From M3007 sp964589365 (GTDB lineage Bacteria > Bacteroidota > Bacteroidia > Chitinophagales > Saprospiraceae): a stretch of 23,798 nt of DNA. Position numbers and translations under genes: made by a program. A model generated the notes under the pieces. It was not told the origin of the DNA and searched no databases. It saw only the letters and a list, made by a program, of their open reading frames with translations. Below, one piece after another: positions 1 through 7,061 of this stretch; positions within the stretch are counted from its first letter, which is position 1, and every line of letters starts with the position of its first letter. The stretch is from assembly GCA_964589365.1 (NCBI GenBank), contig CAZPTQ010000074.1, positions 1 to 23,798 on the forward strand, written 5' to 3'.

Positions 1-13
1 ACTAATAGGCGTC

Positions 14-340
14 TCATTGGTTGAATTCCATATTATTAATGTCATGGCCCCAGTCAATAACAGCGTAAAAATACATGCCCGATAACCCCATTCTATTCGC
101 TCCGCCACTCGAACACGAGCGAAAACCTTGGAACCCTTTCCATCGGGCAATATATCCGGTTAATTGCGGGTCGTCCTCATAGGTGCTTTTGTCATCCCCT
201 TCATGGCTTAAAAAGAATTGATTGCCTGTTACGGTGCCTGAAAAGCTGGCGTACTTCCCGGCGGTTCTATTTTTTAATCGCTGCAAGGATTCTTCTAAGG
301 TGAGCGTAGAAGAGAAGTCGAAATCTTCGTATGTTTTCAT
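14..340 (-). CDS. Hypothetical protein, 108 aa
   Basis: Complete ORF with an ATG at 340 and a TGA at 14-16. The protein is acidic and soluble, with no signal peptide or membrane segment. It has a tyrosine/glycine-rich second half (WKGFQGFRSC, GLSGMYFYAVIDWG) and ends in NNMEFNQ. I do not recognise a family. The composition looks like a real small cytoplasmic protein rather than a shadow, because no other frame here encodes anything plausible. It lies next to a decayed toxin-antitoxin locus, so it may belong to an accessory patch. Function unknown. Confidence 0.55.
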   Translation of the reverse strand: MKTYEDFDFSSTLTLEESLQRLKNRTAGKYASFSGTVTGNQFFLSHEGDDKSTYEDDPQLTGYIARWKGFQGFRSCSSGGANRMGLSGMYFYAVIDWGHDINNMEFNQ

Positions 341-585
341 GGATTGTTATTCTAGTTGGTTTGGCTGAATTGCCAATTCCTCCCGAATAAAACGACAATC
401 AGATCATTTCTTACCCGCCATTCTTCTTCACTACCAGGTTTGCCATACCGAGTCGTTTGATCAGGTCTTTAAAATCCATAAGATATAAGGTTTGATGTGC
501 TGGTGTATTTGTCTTTATAGGCATCCAAGTCAGCAAGAAACATCTTAGTTAAATGTCAAAAATAAGGTTCGTGACCACTTGCAAT
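341..585. other. Gap without a convincing gene; possible gene remnants
   Basis: No substantial gene is visible. On the minus strand there are two tiny ATG-initiated peptides in different frames. One spans 543 down to about 469 (begins MFLADLDAYKDKYTSTSN). The other spans 479 down to 411 (begins MDFKDLIKRLGMANLVV and ends KKNGG before a TAA). They overlap and could be the shattered N-terminus of a lost gene or chance ORFs. No terminator with a T-run was seen. Confidence 0.3.
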
Positions 586-960
586 TCACTTCCAAAGCTC
601 AACGTTCAGAAAATCAATATTGGCGAAGTGCTGGTCTCTCGTAATCAATTTGATGCCATAAGCATGTGCGGTTGCTGCAATCCATATATCATTTTCAGGG
701 ATTGGGTGGCCTTTCGCTTATAGGTGTTTTAGGACTTCAGCATACTGTTGTGCAACATTCAAATCGGCAACCAAAATCCAGCTTCGGCTAATAAATTCTT
801 GTGCCTTTTCCTGATGTTTATTGGGATTTCCTGAGATTGCCGCACCAAAAAGCAATTCTCCACAAACAATTACGGGCAGATAAATTTCATCGTAAATCTC
901 CACTTTTATGACAGTGTCATCCTTGTCACGGAGATAATCAACGACGATGTTGGAATCCAA
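586..960 (-). pseudogene. VapC-like PIN-domain toxin, interrupted by an in-frame stop
   Basis: PIN-domain RNase of the VapC type, which normally cleaves tRNA or other RNA and is held in check by its antitoxin. The N-terminal part reads LDSNIVVDYLRDKD and has the first acidic residue (DSN) and the GELLFGAA helix. An in-frame TAA at 718-720 follows AEVLKHL. In the same frame translation resumes with AKGHPIPENDIWIAATAHAYG and TRDQHFANIDFL, ending at a TGA at 586-588, which restores the family length of about 124 aa. The four PIN acidic residues fall two before the stop (DSN, GEL) and two after it (ND, RDQ), so the truncated product cannot form the metal site. The start is unclear: a TTG at 958-960, or an ATT just upstream, follows AAGGAG at the end of the antitoxin gene. 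It could also be a sequencing error. Confidence 0.85.
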
Positions 961-968
961 AATCGCTA

Positions 969-1217
969 CTATTCTCCTTCTATACTTTGAAATTCACGAG
1001 ACAAAATTTCAGCAAGTTCATCGCCATCTGGTCCGGCAAGGGAACCAGCAAGGTCTGCTAAAAAGTGAGGCTTATCACTCCCTTCTGATGGCGTTGGCAT
1101 GGCATTGTCGGCAATGTGGCGTGGCGGCTGCGCCACTTGTACATAGTTGAGCGTTTGCAAAAATTGCAAAAAGACCGCCATGCGCGATTCTTCTATATTG
1201 ATGACTATCTGTTGCAT
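969..1217 (-). CDS. VapB-like antitoxin of a VapBC pair
   Basis: An 82-aa protein starting MQQIVINIEESRMAVF, a typical beginning for Bacteroidota/cyanobacterial antitoxins paired with PIN toxins. The C-terminal segment DGDELAEILSREFQSIEGE is the acidic helical tail expected to wrap the toxin. The ATG at 1217 is chosen over an upstream GTG at 1310, which would overlap the end of the glycogen synthase gene and add a basic stretch foreign to the family. The stop (969-971) lies about 8 nt before the toxin reading frame, the usual tight antitoxin-toxin spacing. The antitoxin is intact although its toxin partner is interrupted, a state expected after toxin inactivation. Family assignment rests on context plus the N- and C-terminal motifs. 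Confidence 0.7.
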   Translation of the reverse strand: MQQIVINIEESRMAVFLQFLQTLNYVQVAQPPRHIADNAMPTPSEGSDKPHFLADLAGSLAGPDGDELAEILSREFQSIEGE

Positions 1218-1282
1218 AAGCCGGTTTTTAAAAGCGAAAATAGGCATTTTTTCTGCTATATCTGTTGGCCAACGCTTTTTGA

Positions 1283-1313
1283 GAAGTGACCCTTTTTTAA
1301 AAAGTCTCACTTC
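1283..1313. terminator. Imperfect hairpin overlapping the glgA stop
   Basis: GAAGTGA (1283-1289) pairs with TCACTTC (1307-1313). An inner T6/A5 palindrome (CTTTTTTAAAAAG) lies between the arms. The glgA TGA (1307-1309) is inside the right arm. There is no T-run directly after the stem on the minus strand, so termination is only a possibility. Confidence 0.3.
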
Positions 1314-2917
1314 TTCCCGCCCCCTTTCTTCTTCGCCACAGGTTTGTTGCCGCTCATCTTCCTCGAAGATTCGGCAGTCAAAACTGCTCCTTCTTTACCC
1401 GCCGAAGTTTCAACGAAGGGGGGTTGCTCCTTCCGCGCTATCGCTATTCTTCCCCCAATCCGCTGGTAAACATCGAAATACTTGCCTACCGTATTTTCCC
1501 AAGAAAAGTCAACAGCCATAATGCGCTGGCGCAGGCCTGCCACGATACCTGGTTCATTGTGCCACATGGCCGCGCCCCGGTGGATGGCGTAGCCGATGTC
1601 ATTGAGGGTAGCTTGGTCAAAACGAATTCCGCGCCCGGAGTCATCTGGCTCTGCTATGTCTGGCACGGTGTCTTTCAGCCCGCCAATGGAACGCACGATG
1701 GGGATGGTTCCGTAGCGCATAGCGTACATCTGGTTCAGCCCACAAGGCTCCACCCGAGAGGGCATGATGAGGAAATCCGAACCCGCATAGATTTGGTGCG
1801 CCAAGGCCTCGTTGTAATCAATCACTGCATTCACGCGGCCAGGGTATTGGTGTGCCATGCTGCGGAATTGGTTTTGCGTCCAGGTTTCGCCCGTGCCCAA
1901 TACCAAGAATGTAGCCGAGCCTCCTGCATGGAGGTAATTTCGATAGACATCTGGGAGCAAGTCCGAACCTTTTTCGTTCACCATGCGCCCGATGAAACTT
2001 ACCATGGGCAAATGTTCGGACAAGCCAAACCACTCGCACAACACCCGCTTGTTCTTATATTTAAATTCCTGAATCGAATTGATCTTTGACTGTTGACCAT
2101 CATCTAAGCGGAATTGGATTGATGCATCCGTGGCTGGATCCCATACCTGTGCGTCAATGCCATTGATAATGCCCCATTGTTTTTGCCATTCCAGTCGAAA
2201 AAGTGGCTCAAGACCGAGGCTGCTTTCATGAAGTTCGTAAAGATAACTTTCTGAAACTGTGGTGACCGCCCAAGCGCATTTGATGGCCGAAGCCATTGGG
2301 TTCACTGCTCCGTTCCAGTCGAGGTAACTCCGCGCCCAAGCGTCGTAGTAAGGCAGGAGGTTGTGGTTTTTCCAACTGAACGCGCCCTGATATTGTCCGT
2401 TGTGGATGGTAAAAACGGTGGGCATTTCTGCCAAAGGCCGAAAGTCAGGAGAGTGTTTTGTCAGGAAGGGGATGAGTCCCGTATGGTGGTCGTGACAGTG
2501 CAGCACACGTGGTCGCTCGTGTTCGGGAAATGAAATCACCCATTGGAGCACGGCTTGCTGAAACACGAGATAGCGTTCTATTTCATCTCCATAAGCCCAG
2601 CCATTGGGGTCGTTGTAGATGCCGGGTCGGTCGTAAAGCCCGGGAATGTCTACCACAAAAAATGGAAAGCCGAGCGCATTGCTCTTTTCCTGTTGTACCG
2701 AAAAATGAATCGTCCGCCAATCAGAGCGAATCGCGCCGCTATATACCGTGACCCACTCACGACCGTGTATCCATTTAAGGGCGTACTTGGGGATAATGGC
2801 TGCTGAAAGCACTCCGGCCTGGGTCATGTACTTGGGCAAGGAGCCGACCACGTCGCCCAAACCACCCGTTTTGGCTGCGGGATAACACTCGGCGGAAATG
2901 TGGAGGACTTGTATCAT
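1307..2917 (-). CDS. glgA: Glycogen synthase (ADP-glucose starch synthase, GT5)
   Basis: Transfers glucose from a nucleotide sugar to the non-reducing end of alpha-1,4-glucan in the cytoplasm. 536 aa. The N-terminal GT5 catalytic domain opens MIQVLHISAECYPAAKTGGLGDV, with the KTGGL ADP-glucose loop at about residues 16-20. HCHDHHTG and the VFTIHNGQYQG block follow. The C-terminal GT-B lobe carries SFIGRMVNEKGSDLL, the acceptor/phosphate motif MPSRVEPCGLNQMYAMRYG and GGLKDTV. The last ~50 residues form an unusual low-complexity tail ending KKKGGGKK, past the normal family end. Part of that tail (QPPFVETSAGKEG) is encoded by a REP-like hairpin that also occurs in nearby intergenic DNA. No other glycogen gene is adjacent, and ftsY lies upstream across an inverted word array. 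Start ATG at 2917; no clear ribosome-binding site, as is usual in this phylum. Confidence 0.93.
   Translation of the reverse strand: MIQVLHISAECYPAAKTGGLGDVVGSLPKYMTQAGVLSAAIIPKYALKWIHGREWVTVYSGAIRSDWRTIHFSVQQEKSNALGFPFFVVDIPGLYDRPGIYNDPNGWAYGDEIERYLVFQQAVLQWVISFPEHERPRVLHCHDHHTGLIPFLTKHSPDFRPLAEMPTVFTIHNGQYQGAFSWKNHNLLPYYDAWARSYLDWNGAVNPMASAIKCAWAVTTVSESYLYELHESSLGLEPLFRLEWQKQWGIINGIDAQVWDPATDASIQFRLDDGQQSKINSIQEFKYKNKRVLCEWFGLSEHLPMVSFIGRMVNEKGSDLLPDVYRNYLHAGGSATFLVLGTGETWTQNQFRSMAHQYPGRVNAVIDYNEALAHQIYAGSDFLIMPSRVEPCGLNQMYAMRYGTIPIVRSIGGLKDTVPDIAEPDDSGRGIRFDQATLNDIGYAIHRGAAMWHNEPGIVAGLRQRIMAVDFSWENTVGKYFDVYQRIGGRIAIARKEQPPFVETSAGKEGAVLTAESSRKMSGNKPVAKKKGGGKK
1394..1426. repeat. REP-like hairpin repeat, copy 1, inside the glgA coding tail
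   Basis: Reads TTTACCCGCCGAAG, then a variable centre, then CGAAGGGGGGTTGC. It matches the intergenic copies at 4041-4072 and 4933-4967 in both flanks. Here it is translated in frame as QPPFVETSAGK within the C-terminal extension of glycogen synthase. Confidence 0.6.
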
Positions 2918-2930
2918 GACTTAGTTTTTT

Positions 2931-2991
2931 AGTGGTAAGTGTTTAGTGGTAAGTGTTGTTACTAAACACTCACCACTAAACACTTACCACT
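2931..2991. repeat. Inverted word array between ftsY and glgA
   Basis: Left arm 2931-2957 holds two copies of AGTGGTAAGTGTTT (the second ends one T short). Right arm 2965-2991 is its reverse complement with one mismatch, giving a 27-bp stem and a 7-nt loop. It is flanked by six Ts on both sides of the plus strand. On the minus strand, where the genes lie, the flanks are A-runs, so it is not a standard intrinsic terminator for ftsY. It starts 3 nt after the ftsY stop and ends 13 nt before the glgA ATG. Confidence 0.9.
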
Positions 2992-2994
2992 TTT

Positions 2995-3963
2995 TTACCC
3001 TAGTTGCTTATCTCCGAAGATGGACTCCACGAAGGCGCGTTTGTTAAAAATCTGCAATTTATCAATGCTCTCACCAACGCCGATGTATCGTATGGGGATT
3101 TTGAACTGGTCACTAATGCTGATGGCCACGCCACCTTTGGCGGTGCCGTCAAGTTTCGTGAGGGCGAGACAGGTAATAGGGGCAACTTCGGTGAATTGTT
3201 TGGCCTGTTCCTGGGCGTTTTGTCCCGTGCTCGCATCGAGCACCAATAACACATCATGGGGTGCTCCGGGCAGTTTTTTGTCCATGCTGCGGTGGATTTT
3301 TCCCAGTTCCAACATCAAGTGGCTTTTGTTGTGTAAGCGCCCGGCAGTATCTATAATAGCCACATCGCAATTGTTTTCAAGCGCATATTGGGTGGTCTCA
3401 AAAGCTACTGCAGCCGGGTCGGCATTCATTCCTTTGGAGTAAAAATCGCAACCAACGCGGTCGGCCCAGATTTTAAGTTGGTCCACAGCGGCAGCGCGAA
3501 AAGTGTCGGCGGCGCCCAAGACAACTTTGTGGCCGCGCTGTTTGAATTGCCAGGCCAATTTGCCGATCGTGGTTGTCTTGCCCACGCCGTTCACACCGAT
3601 AACAAGCAATATATACGGTTTTGTACCTGTCGGGATGTCAAAATCTTCCAGATCCTCGGTGTTGTTCTCTGCCAACATGTCCACTATTTCGTCACGGAGG
3701 ATTTCGTTCAGTTCTTCTGCGTTCACATATTTGTCACGACTGACACGGGCCTCTATGCGGTCAATGATTTTTACTGCGGTATCTAAGCCAACATCGCTCG
3801 AAATCAGGATGTTTTCTACTTCGTCAAGCACCTCCACGTCCACAGTGCTTTTGCCTGCAATGGCCCTGCCCAATTTGCCGAACAATCCTTCTTTCGTTTT
3901 CTCAAGTCCTTTGTCGAGATCGTCCTTTTTTTCTTTGCTAAAAAATTTGTCAAAAAAGCCCAT
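2995..3963 (-). CDS. ftsY: Signal recognition particle receptor FtsY
   Basis: SRP receptor GTPase that docks ribosome-nascent chain-SRP complexes at the inner membrane. 322 aa with only a short lysine-rich N-terminal A region (MGFFDKFFSKEKKDD), as in other Bacteroidota. N domain residues ~25-105, then the G domain: Walker A GVNGVGKTTTIGK (~123-135), DTFRAAAVDQLK (~153-164), DTAGR (205-209), TKLDGTAKGG (269-278) and the closing GVGESIDKLQIFN. All NG motifs are intact. The ATG at 3963 is fixed by the MGFFDKFF beginning. A tandem word array starts a few bases upstream, so its 5' untranslated region must include that array or the promoter lies within it. Confidence 0.97.
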   Translation of the reverse strand: MGFFDKFFSKEKKDDLDKGLEKTKEGLFGKLGRAIAGKSTVDVEVLDEVENILISSDVGLDTAVKIIDRIEARVSRDKYVNAEELNEILRDEIVDMLAENNTEDLEDFDIPTGTKPYILLVIGVNGVGKTTTIGKLAWQFKQRGHKVVLGAADTFRAAAVDQLKIWADRVGCDFYSKGMNADPAAVAFETTQYALENNCDVAIIDTAGRLHNKSHLMLELGKIHRSMDKKLPGAPHDVLLVLDASTGQNAQEQAKQFTEVAPITCLALTKLDGTAKGGVAISISDQFKIPIRYIGVGESIDKLQIFNKRAFVESIFGDKQLG

Positions 3964-3967
3964 GTTT

Positions 3968-4014
3968 TAGGGTTTGATGTGTTTGATGTGTTTGAAGGGT
4001 TTGAAGGGTTTGTT
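3968..4014. repeat. Tandem 9-nt word array upstream of ftsY
   Basis: Reads as successive 9-mers TTTGATGTG (x2) and TTTGAAGGG (x2) followed by a partial TTTGTTGTG. It begins 4-5 nt before the ftsY start codon on the minus strand. No inverted partner was found nearby. Confidence 0.85.
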
Positions 4015-4040
4015 GTGCTGGAAATCACATCAGCCACATT

Positions 4041-4072
4041 TTTACCCACCGAAGCCTAAGCGTAGGAGGGTT
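4041..4072. repeat. REP-like hairpin repeat, copy 2, downstream of the LytTR gene
   Basis: TTTACCCACCGAAGCCTAAG followed by CGTAGGAGGGTT. It ends 6 nt after the LytTR stop codon. It is the same family as 4933-4967 but in opposite orientation, so the regulator gene is bracketed by inverted copies. Confidence 0.8.
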
Positions 4073-4077
4073 CACAT

Positions 4078-4851
4078 TTATTTCCAAGTCTCCCCATGCG
4101 TGCGTTTGAGCGCATCCATAAGGTTCACTTTTTGGCGGCGCGACACTTCAATACTGTCGCCGTTTTCCATGATTAGGTAGCCGCCCTCGCCTTTGATATA
4201 GGTTTTCATGAAGTTCATGTTCACGATATGTTTTTTGTGTACACGTACAAAATTGAAACTTGTGAGCGCGTCCTCGTATGCTTTTATGGTGCGGCTGGCG
4301 GTGATTCGATTGCCGCCATTGAGCAGGAAATGTGTGTAGTTGTTTTCGGCTTCAAGCCGAGTGATGTCGGCGAGACGCACGAAATGAACCCCATCCATTG
4401 CCGAAATGCCAATTTTGTTAAAAGCATTGGGTGCGTTGGGGTTGTAGGTTTGCTGGAGCACTTCAAGGCGAGCCTTGGTCTCTGTGTTGCGGGGTTTAAT
4501 TCGGCTAACGGCACGGATAAGTTCTTCGCGTTCAATAGGTTTTGTTACATAATCAATGGCAGCGAACTCAAATGCCCGAATGGCGTATTTGTCAAAAGCC
4601 GTGACGAATATGATGTCAAAAGGCACTTCTTCGAGTTGTTGAAGTGCCTGAAAAACGAGTCCGTCGGGCAGGCTGATGTCGAGGAAAGCCACATCGAAGC
4701 GGTTGCTTCGGTCGTCGGCCAAGCGGAGCAGGTCGGCATTAGAACCACCTTCAGCCACCACATCCACATCGGGACAACACATACGGAGCAGGTTTTTGAG
4801 GTTTTCCAAGCCTTCTGGCTCGTCTTCGATGATAAGGGCACGTGTAAGCAT
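4078..4851 (-). CDS. LytTR-family response regulator (REC + LytTR)
   Basis: Two-component response regulator of the AgrA/LytR type, binding DNA as a phosphorylation-controlled transcription factor. 257 aa. REC domain residues ~1-120: acidic pair IIEDEPE, phospho-acceptor D58 in VAFLDISLPDG, T84 in FVTAFDKYA, K104 in YVTKPIERE. A linker is followed by a LytTR DNA-binding domain (~150-250): VRLADITRLEAENNYTHF, RTIKAYEDAL, FVRVHKKHIVN and ISVSRRQK-like IEVSRRQKVNLM. No histidine kinase gene is adjacent; the usual YehU/LytS-type partner must lie elsewhere. It is separated from the upstream transglycosylase gene by a strong terminator, so it is probably transcribed alone. Word arrays and inverted REP copies flank it. 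Confidence 0.94.
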   Translation of the reverse strand: MLTRALIIEDEPEGLENLKNLLRMCCPDVDVVAEGGSNADLLRLADDRSNRFDVAFLDISLPDGLVFQALQQLEEVPFDIIFVTAFDKYAIRAFEFAAIDYVTKPIEREELIRAVSRIKPRNTETKARLEVLQQTYNPNAPNAFNKIGISAMDGVHFVRLADITRLEAENNYTHFLLNGGNRITASRTIKAYEDALTSFNFVRVHKKHIVNMNFMKTYIKGEGGYLIMENGDSIEVSRRQKVNLMDALKRTHGETWK

Positions 4852-4867
4852 GGCGGTAAGATAGATT

Positions 4868-4930
4868 GTTGACTAGTGAACTGGTGGACTAATGATTGGT
4901 GGATTGGTGATTGGTGATTGGTGATTGGAA
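4868..4930. repeat. Tandem word array upstream of the LytTR gene
   Basis: Imperfect to perfect tandem of GATTGGTG/GGTGATT (last four units nearly identical), preceded by looser variants (GTGAACTGGTGGACTAAT). It starts about 17 nt upstream of the regulator start codon. The same ATTGGTGA word occurs in the array at the right end of the window. Confidence 0.85.
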
Positions 4931-4932
4931 AC

Positions 4933-4967
4933 TGCAACCGCCTGCGCTTAGGCTTCGGCGGGTAAAA
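4933..4967. repeat. REP-like hairpin repeat, copy 3, upstream of the LytTR gene
   Basis: Reverse complement reads TTTTACCCGCCGAAGCCTAA then GCGCAGGCGGTTGC, matching copy 2 except at compensated G/A and C/T positions. CCGCC and GGCGG arms can pair. Together with 4041-4072 it forms inverted flanks around the response-regulator gene. Confidence 0.8.
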
Positions 4968-5014
4968 CTGCCAACTAGTCCTGGGGTTGCGCAAAAATCC
5001 GTTTTTAATTTAAA

Positions 5015-5052
5015 AAAGCCCCCCGAAGTTCTTGAAAACTTCGAGGGGCTTT
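5015..5052. terminator. Bidirectional intrinsic terminator
   Basis: AAAGCCCCCCGAAGTT (5015-5030) pairs with AACTTCGAGGGGCTTT (5037-5052): a 16-bp stem with one mismatch and a 6-nt loop. T-runs follow on both strands (GTTTTTATTTTTTT on plus; TTTTTT on minus). It ends transcription of the lytic transglycosylase gene coming from the right. Confidence 0.88.
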
Positions 5053-5096
5053 GTTTTTATTTTTTTGAATGCGTGGAACGGTTGTGTAATTTACAA

Positions 5097-5231
5097 TTTA
5101 CGATTTACGATTTACGATTTACGATTTACGATTTACGATTTACGATTTACGATTAATACGATTCGAAAAAGGCATGATCCACCCCTTCTTCGAATCGTAT
5201 TAATCGTAAATCGTAAATCGTAAATCGTAAA
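5097..5231. repeat. Inverted word array with a 43-bp perfect stem
   Basis: Eight head-to-tail copies of TTTACGA (5097-5152), then TTAATACGATTCGAA, a 21-nt core (5168-5188), and an inverted arm ending in four TCGTAAA copies (5204-5231). Arms 5125-5167 and 5189-5231 are exact reverse complements over 43 bp. The right arm ends 2 nt from the stop codon of the transglycosylase gene. Confidence 0.95.
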
Positions 5232-5233
5232 TT

Positions 5234-6745
5234 TTAAAACTCCCGTATTCTCAATCGAGCTCCAAATTTCACGCTGTCGAGCTTGTTCAATTTGCGCAGG
5301 CTTTCCACCGAAGTAGCGTATTGCCGGGCAATATCTTCAAGCGATTCATTGCGACGAACGGTGTGATATTGATATTGTTTCTCCCGAGGCGCCGCTTGTT
5401 CTTCTTGAAACACAACGGTCTGGTTGCCACCAGGTTTGGGTTTGCTGGCGGGCACACTGTTTTTCTTGGGAGTAACGGATGGTTTGCTCGGTGCCATCGT
5501 GGTGGCAGAAGGTGCTTCGATCCGGATTCCAGAGTGTTTTTGCACAAAAACCGGGCGATAGAGTTTGAGCATTTGGCCAGGCTGCACATAATTGGTTTCG
5601 AGATCATTCCAGGATTTCAATTGTACTCCCGAAATGCCAAGGCGAGCCGCAAATCGATCAATATGCTCTACCTCTTTTGGTTTCGCATTGCTGATCCAGT
5701 ATCGGCCATCGCCTATGTCTGCGCTGGTGTACTTTTCGATGCTTTCCAGTTTGTACTTGCGCGCACTGCTTACCGAATTGAGGTAGCGAATGAAGGCAGG
5801 CATAACACGCTCTGGCACAACCACAAAATGGCCGTCGTTCGTTGGCGGCACATAGTCGCGCTTGAATCCAGGGTTAAGGTCTTTGATGACTTGATACGAG
5901 ATGCCAGTCGCGTCTGAAATGTCGCGGAACGAGATACCCTCATAAACGTTGACATAATCAGTCAGTTGTTGATCTAAATCAGGGTTGTTAGGCGTAAGCC
6001 CGTGTATTTGGAAGTAGTTGCAGATGTAGGTGGCCGCGATGAATGCGGGCACATAATTGCGCGTTTCTTTTGGCAGGTAAGGCATGATAGCCCAAAAATT
6101 GCGACTTCCGGCACGACGGATGGCGGCATTCACCCGGCCTGAACCGCTGTTGTACGCGGCCAGCGCAAGCGCCCAATCGTCAAAATGGTTGTAAAGGTCG
6201 CGCAAGTGGCGGGCGGCAGCATCGGTACTTTTCACCGGGTTGCTGCGGTCTTCTACGGCAGTATTGGTGCGGAGACCGTACTCGCTGCCAGTGCTGGGCA
6301 TAAACTGCCAAAGTCCGGTAGCACCTACGCGAGAAACAGCTTTTGCATTGAGTGCCGACTCCACAACGGAAAGGAATTTCAGGTCTTCCGGCACCCCATA
6401 TTCTTGAAATTTCGCTTCGTAGAGCGGAAAATAGGTGAGCCGCTTGCCAAGCATATTGCGTGTTTTCTCGGTCTGAATCTGCACATAAGTTTTGATGTAG
6501 CTTTTTACCACGGCTGTGGTGCGCAATTCGAGGCAGCTGCTAAGTGAGCCGAGCCTTTCCTTCAGTTCGGCATCAGTGATGGTAATGGGGTAGGCTCCTT
6601 TAGCGACCAAAATATCAGAGGTGTCACTCGGTTCCTCCAGATCAGAAATTTGTAGCGGTTCTTCCTTTTGAGCGAAAACAACAATATTCGAAAAAAGTGC
6701 AAGGGCAAGTGCCAGGCTGTAACAAACGGATTTTTTTAGCTGCAT
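5234..6745 (-). CDS. MltD-like membrane-bound lytic transglycosylase with LysM domains
   Basis: Peptidoglycan-cleaving transglycosylase exported to the periplasm or outer membrane. 503 aa with a signal peptide (MQLKKSVCYSLALALALFSN..VFAQ, cleavage after about residue 26). SLT/GEWL domain ~110-270: catalytic Glu E129 in FLSVVESALNAKAVS, GATGLWQFMPSTG and AAYNSGSGRVNAAIRRAG, all as in the MltD family. A degenerate LysM-like segment lies at ~350-400 (ISNAKPKEVEHIDRFAARLG...YVQPGQMLKLY). A proline/lysine-rich linker and a clear C-terminal LysM follow (YHTVRRNESLEDIARQYATSVESLRKLNKLDSV, ~458-503). There is no lipobox Cys at the signal cleavage site, unlike E. coli MltD. It is monocistronic: a terminator and an inverted word array lie just downstream. 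Confidence 0.93.
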   Translation of the reverse strand: MQLKKSVCYSLALALALFSNIVVFAQKEEPLQISDLEEPSDTSDILVAKGAYPITITDAELKERLGSLSSCLELRTTAVVKSYIKTYVQIQTEKTRNMLGKRLTYFPLYEAKFQEYGVPEDLKFLSVVESALNAKAVSRVGATGLWQFMPSTGSEYGLRTNTAVEDRSNPVKSTDAAARHLRDLYNHFDDWALALAAYNSGSGRVNAAIRRAGSRNFWAIMPYLPKETRNYVPAFIAATYICNYFQIHGLTPNNPDLDQQLTDYVNVYEGISFRDISDATGISYQVIKDLNPGFKRDYVPPTNDGHFVVVPERVMPAFIRYLNSVSSARKYKLESIEKYTSADIGDGRYWISNAKPKEVEHIDRFAARLGISGVQLKSWNDLETNYVQPGQMLKLYRPVFVQKHSGIRIEAPSATTMAPSKPSVTPKKNSVPASKPKPGGNQTVVFQEEQAAPREKQYQYHTVRRNESLEDIARQYATSVESLRKLNKLDSVKFGARLRIREF

Positions 6746-7061
6746 TTTTGTTCAACGTCTAAACGGTTTGCGGTTTTAGGTCAGCATTTTTTTGACCGAA
6801 AAAAGGGCTTGTTTTCAAGGCAAATCCTTGAAAACTAGACTACTAAAAATGGTTGAGCAGAAAAAGGAAGGGCGTGTTAACGCCGGCAAATCGGTTTTAT
6901 TTTTCGGGGGTGGCAACTGGCCAAGCCAGCGTACCGATTATAGTGTTTGCCAAAAAGGGTGCGCAAAAGTCGAGCTTGCATTCCGACTTTAGAGCACCTT
7001 TGGTGTTAAAATTGAAATTCGTTGGGAAAATCGTCTTTGAAATGACAAAGCAGAACGACCC
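6746..7061. other. 316-bp intergenic region upstream of the transglycosylase gene
   Basis: No gene is visible; small ORFs here have no family-like composition. It contains a perfect 10-bp inverted repeat with a 5-nt loop (GTTTTCAAGG 6811-6820 / CCTTGAAAAC 6826-6835), followed on the minus strand by AAGCCC and a T6 run. This could act as a late terminator of the upstream BNR-protein gene. A second small hairpin is GGTCA..TGACC around 6779-6796. A promoter for the transglycosylase gene must be here, but I cannot assign boxes. Confidence 0.5.

Noticed and set aside
2931..2996. Inverted repeat plus T6 as an intrinsic terminator for ftsY
   Set aside because: The T-run follows the stem only on the plus strand, whereas both neighbouring genes are on the minus strand, where the flanks are A-runs.
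3968..4049. Minus-strand ORF start with NPSNPSNTSNTSNP repeats
   Set aside because: It is the translation of the 9-nt word array running out of frame into ftsY.
5097..5231. CRISPR array
   Set aside because: The 7-nt units are head-to-tail without unique spacers, and no cas gene is present in the window.
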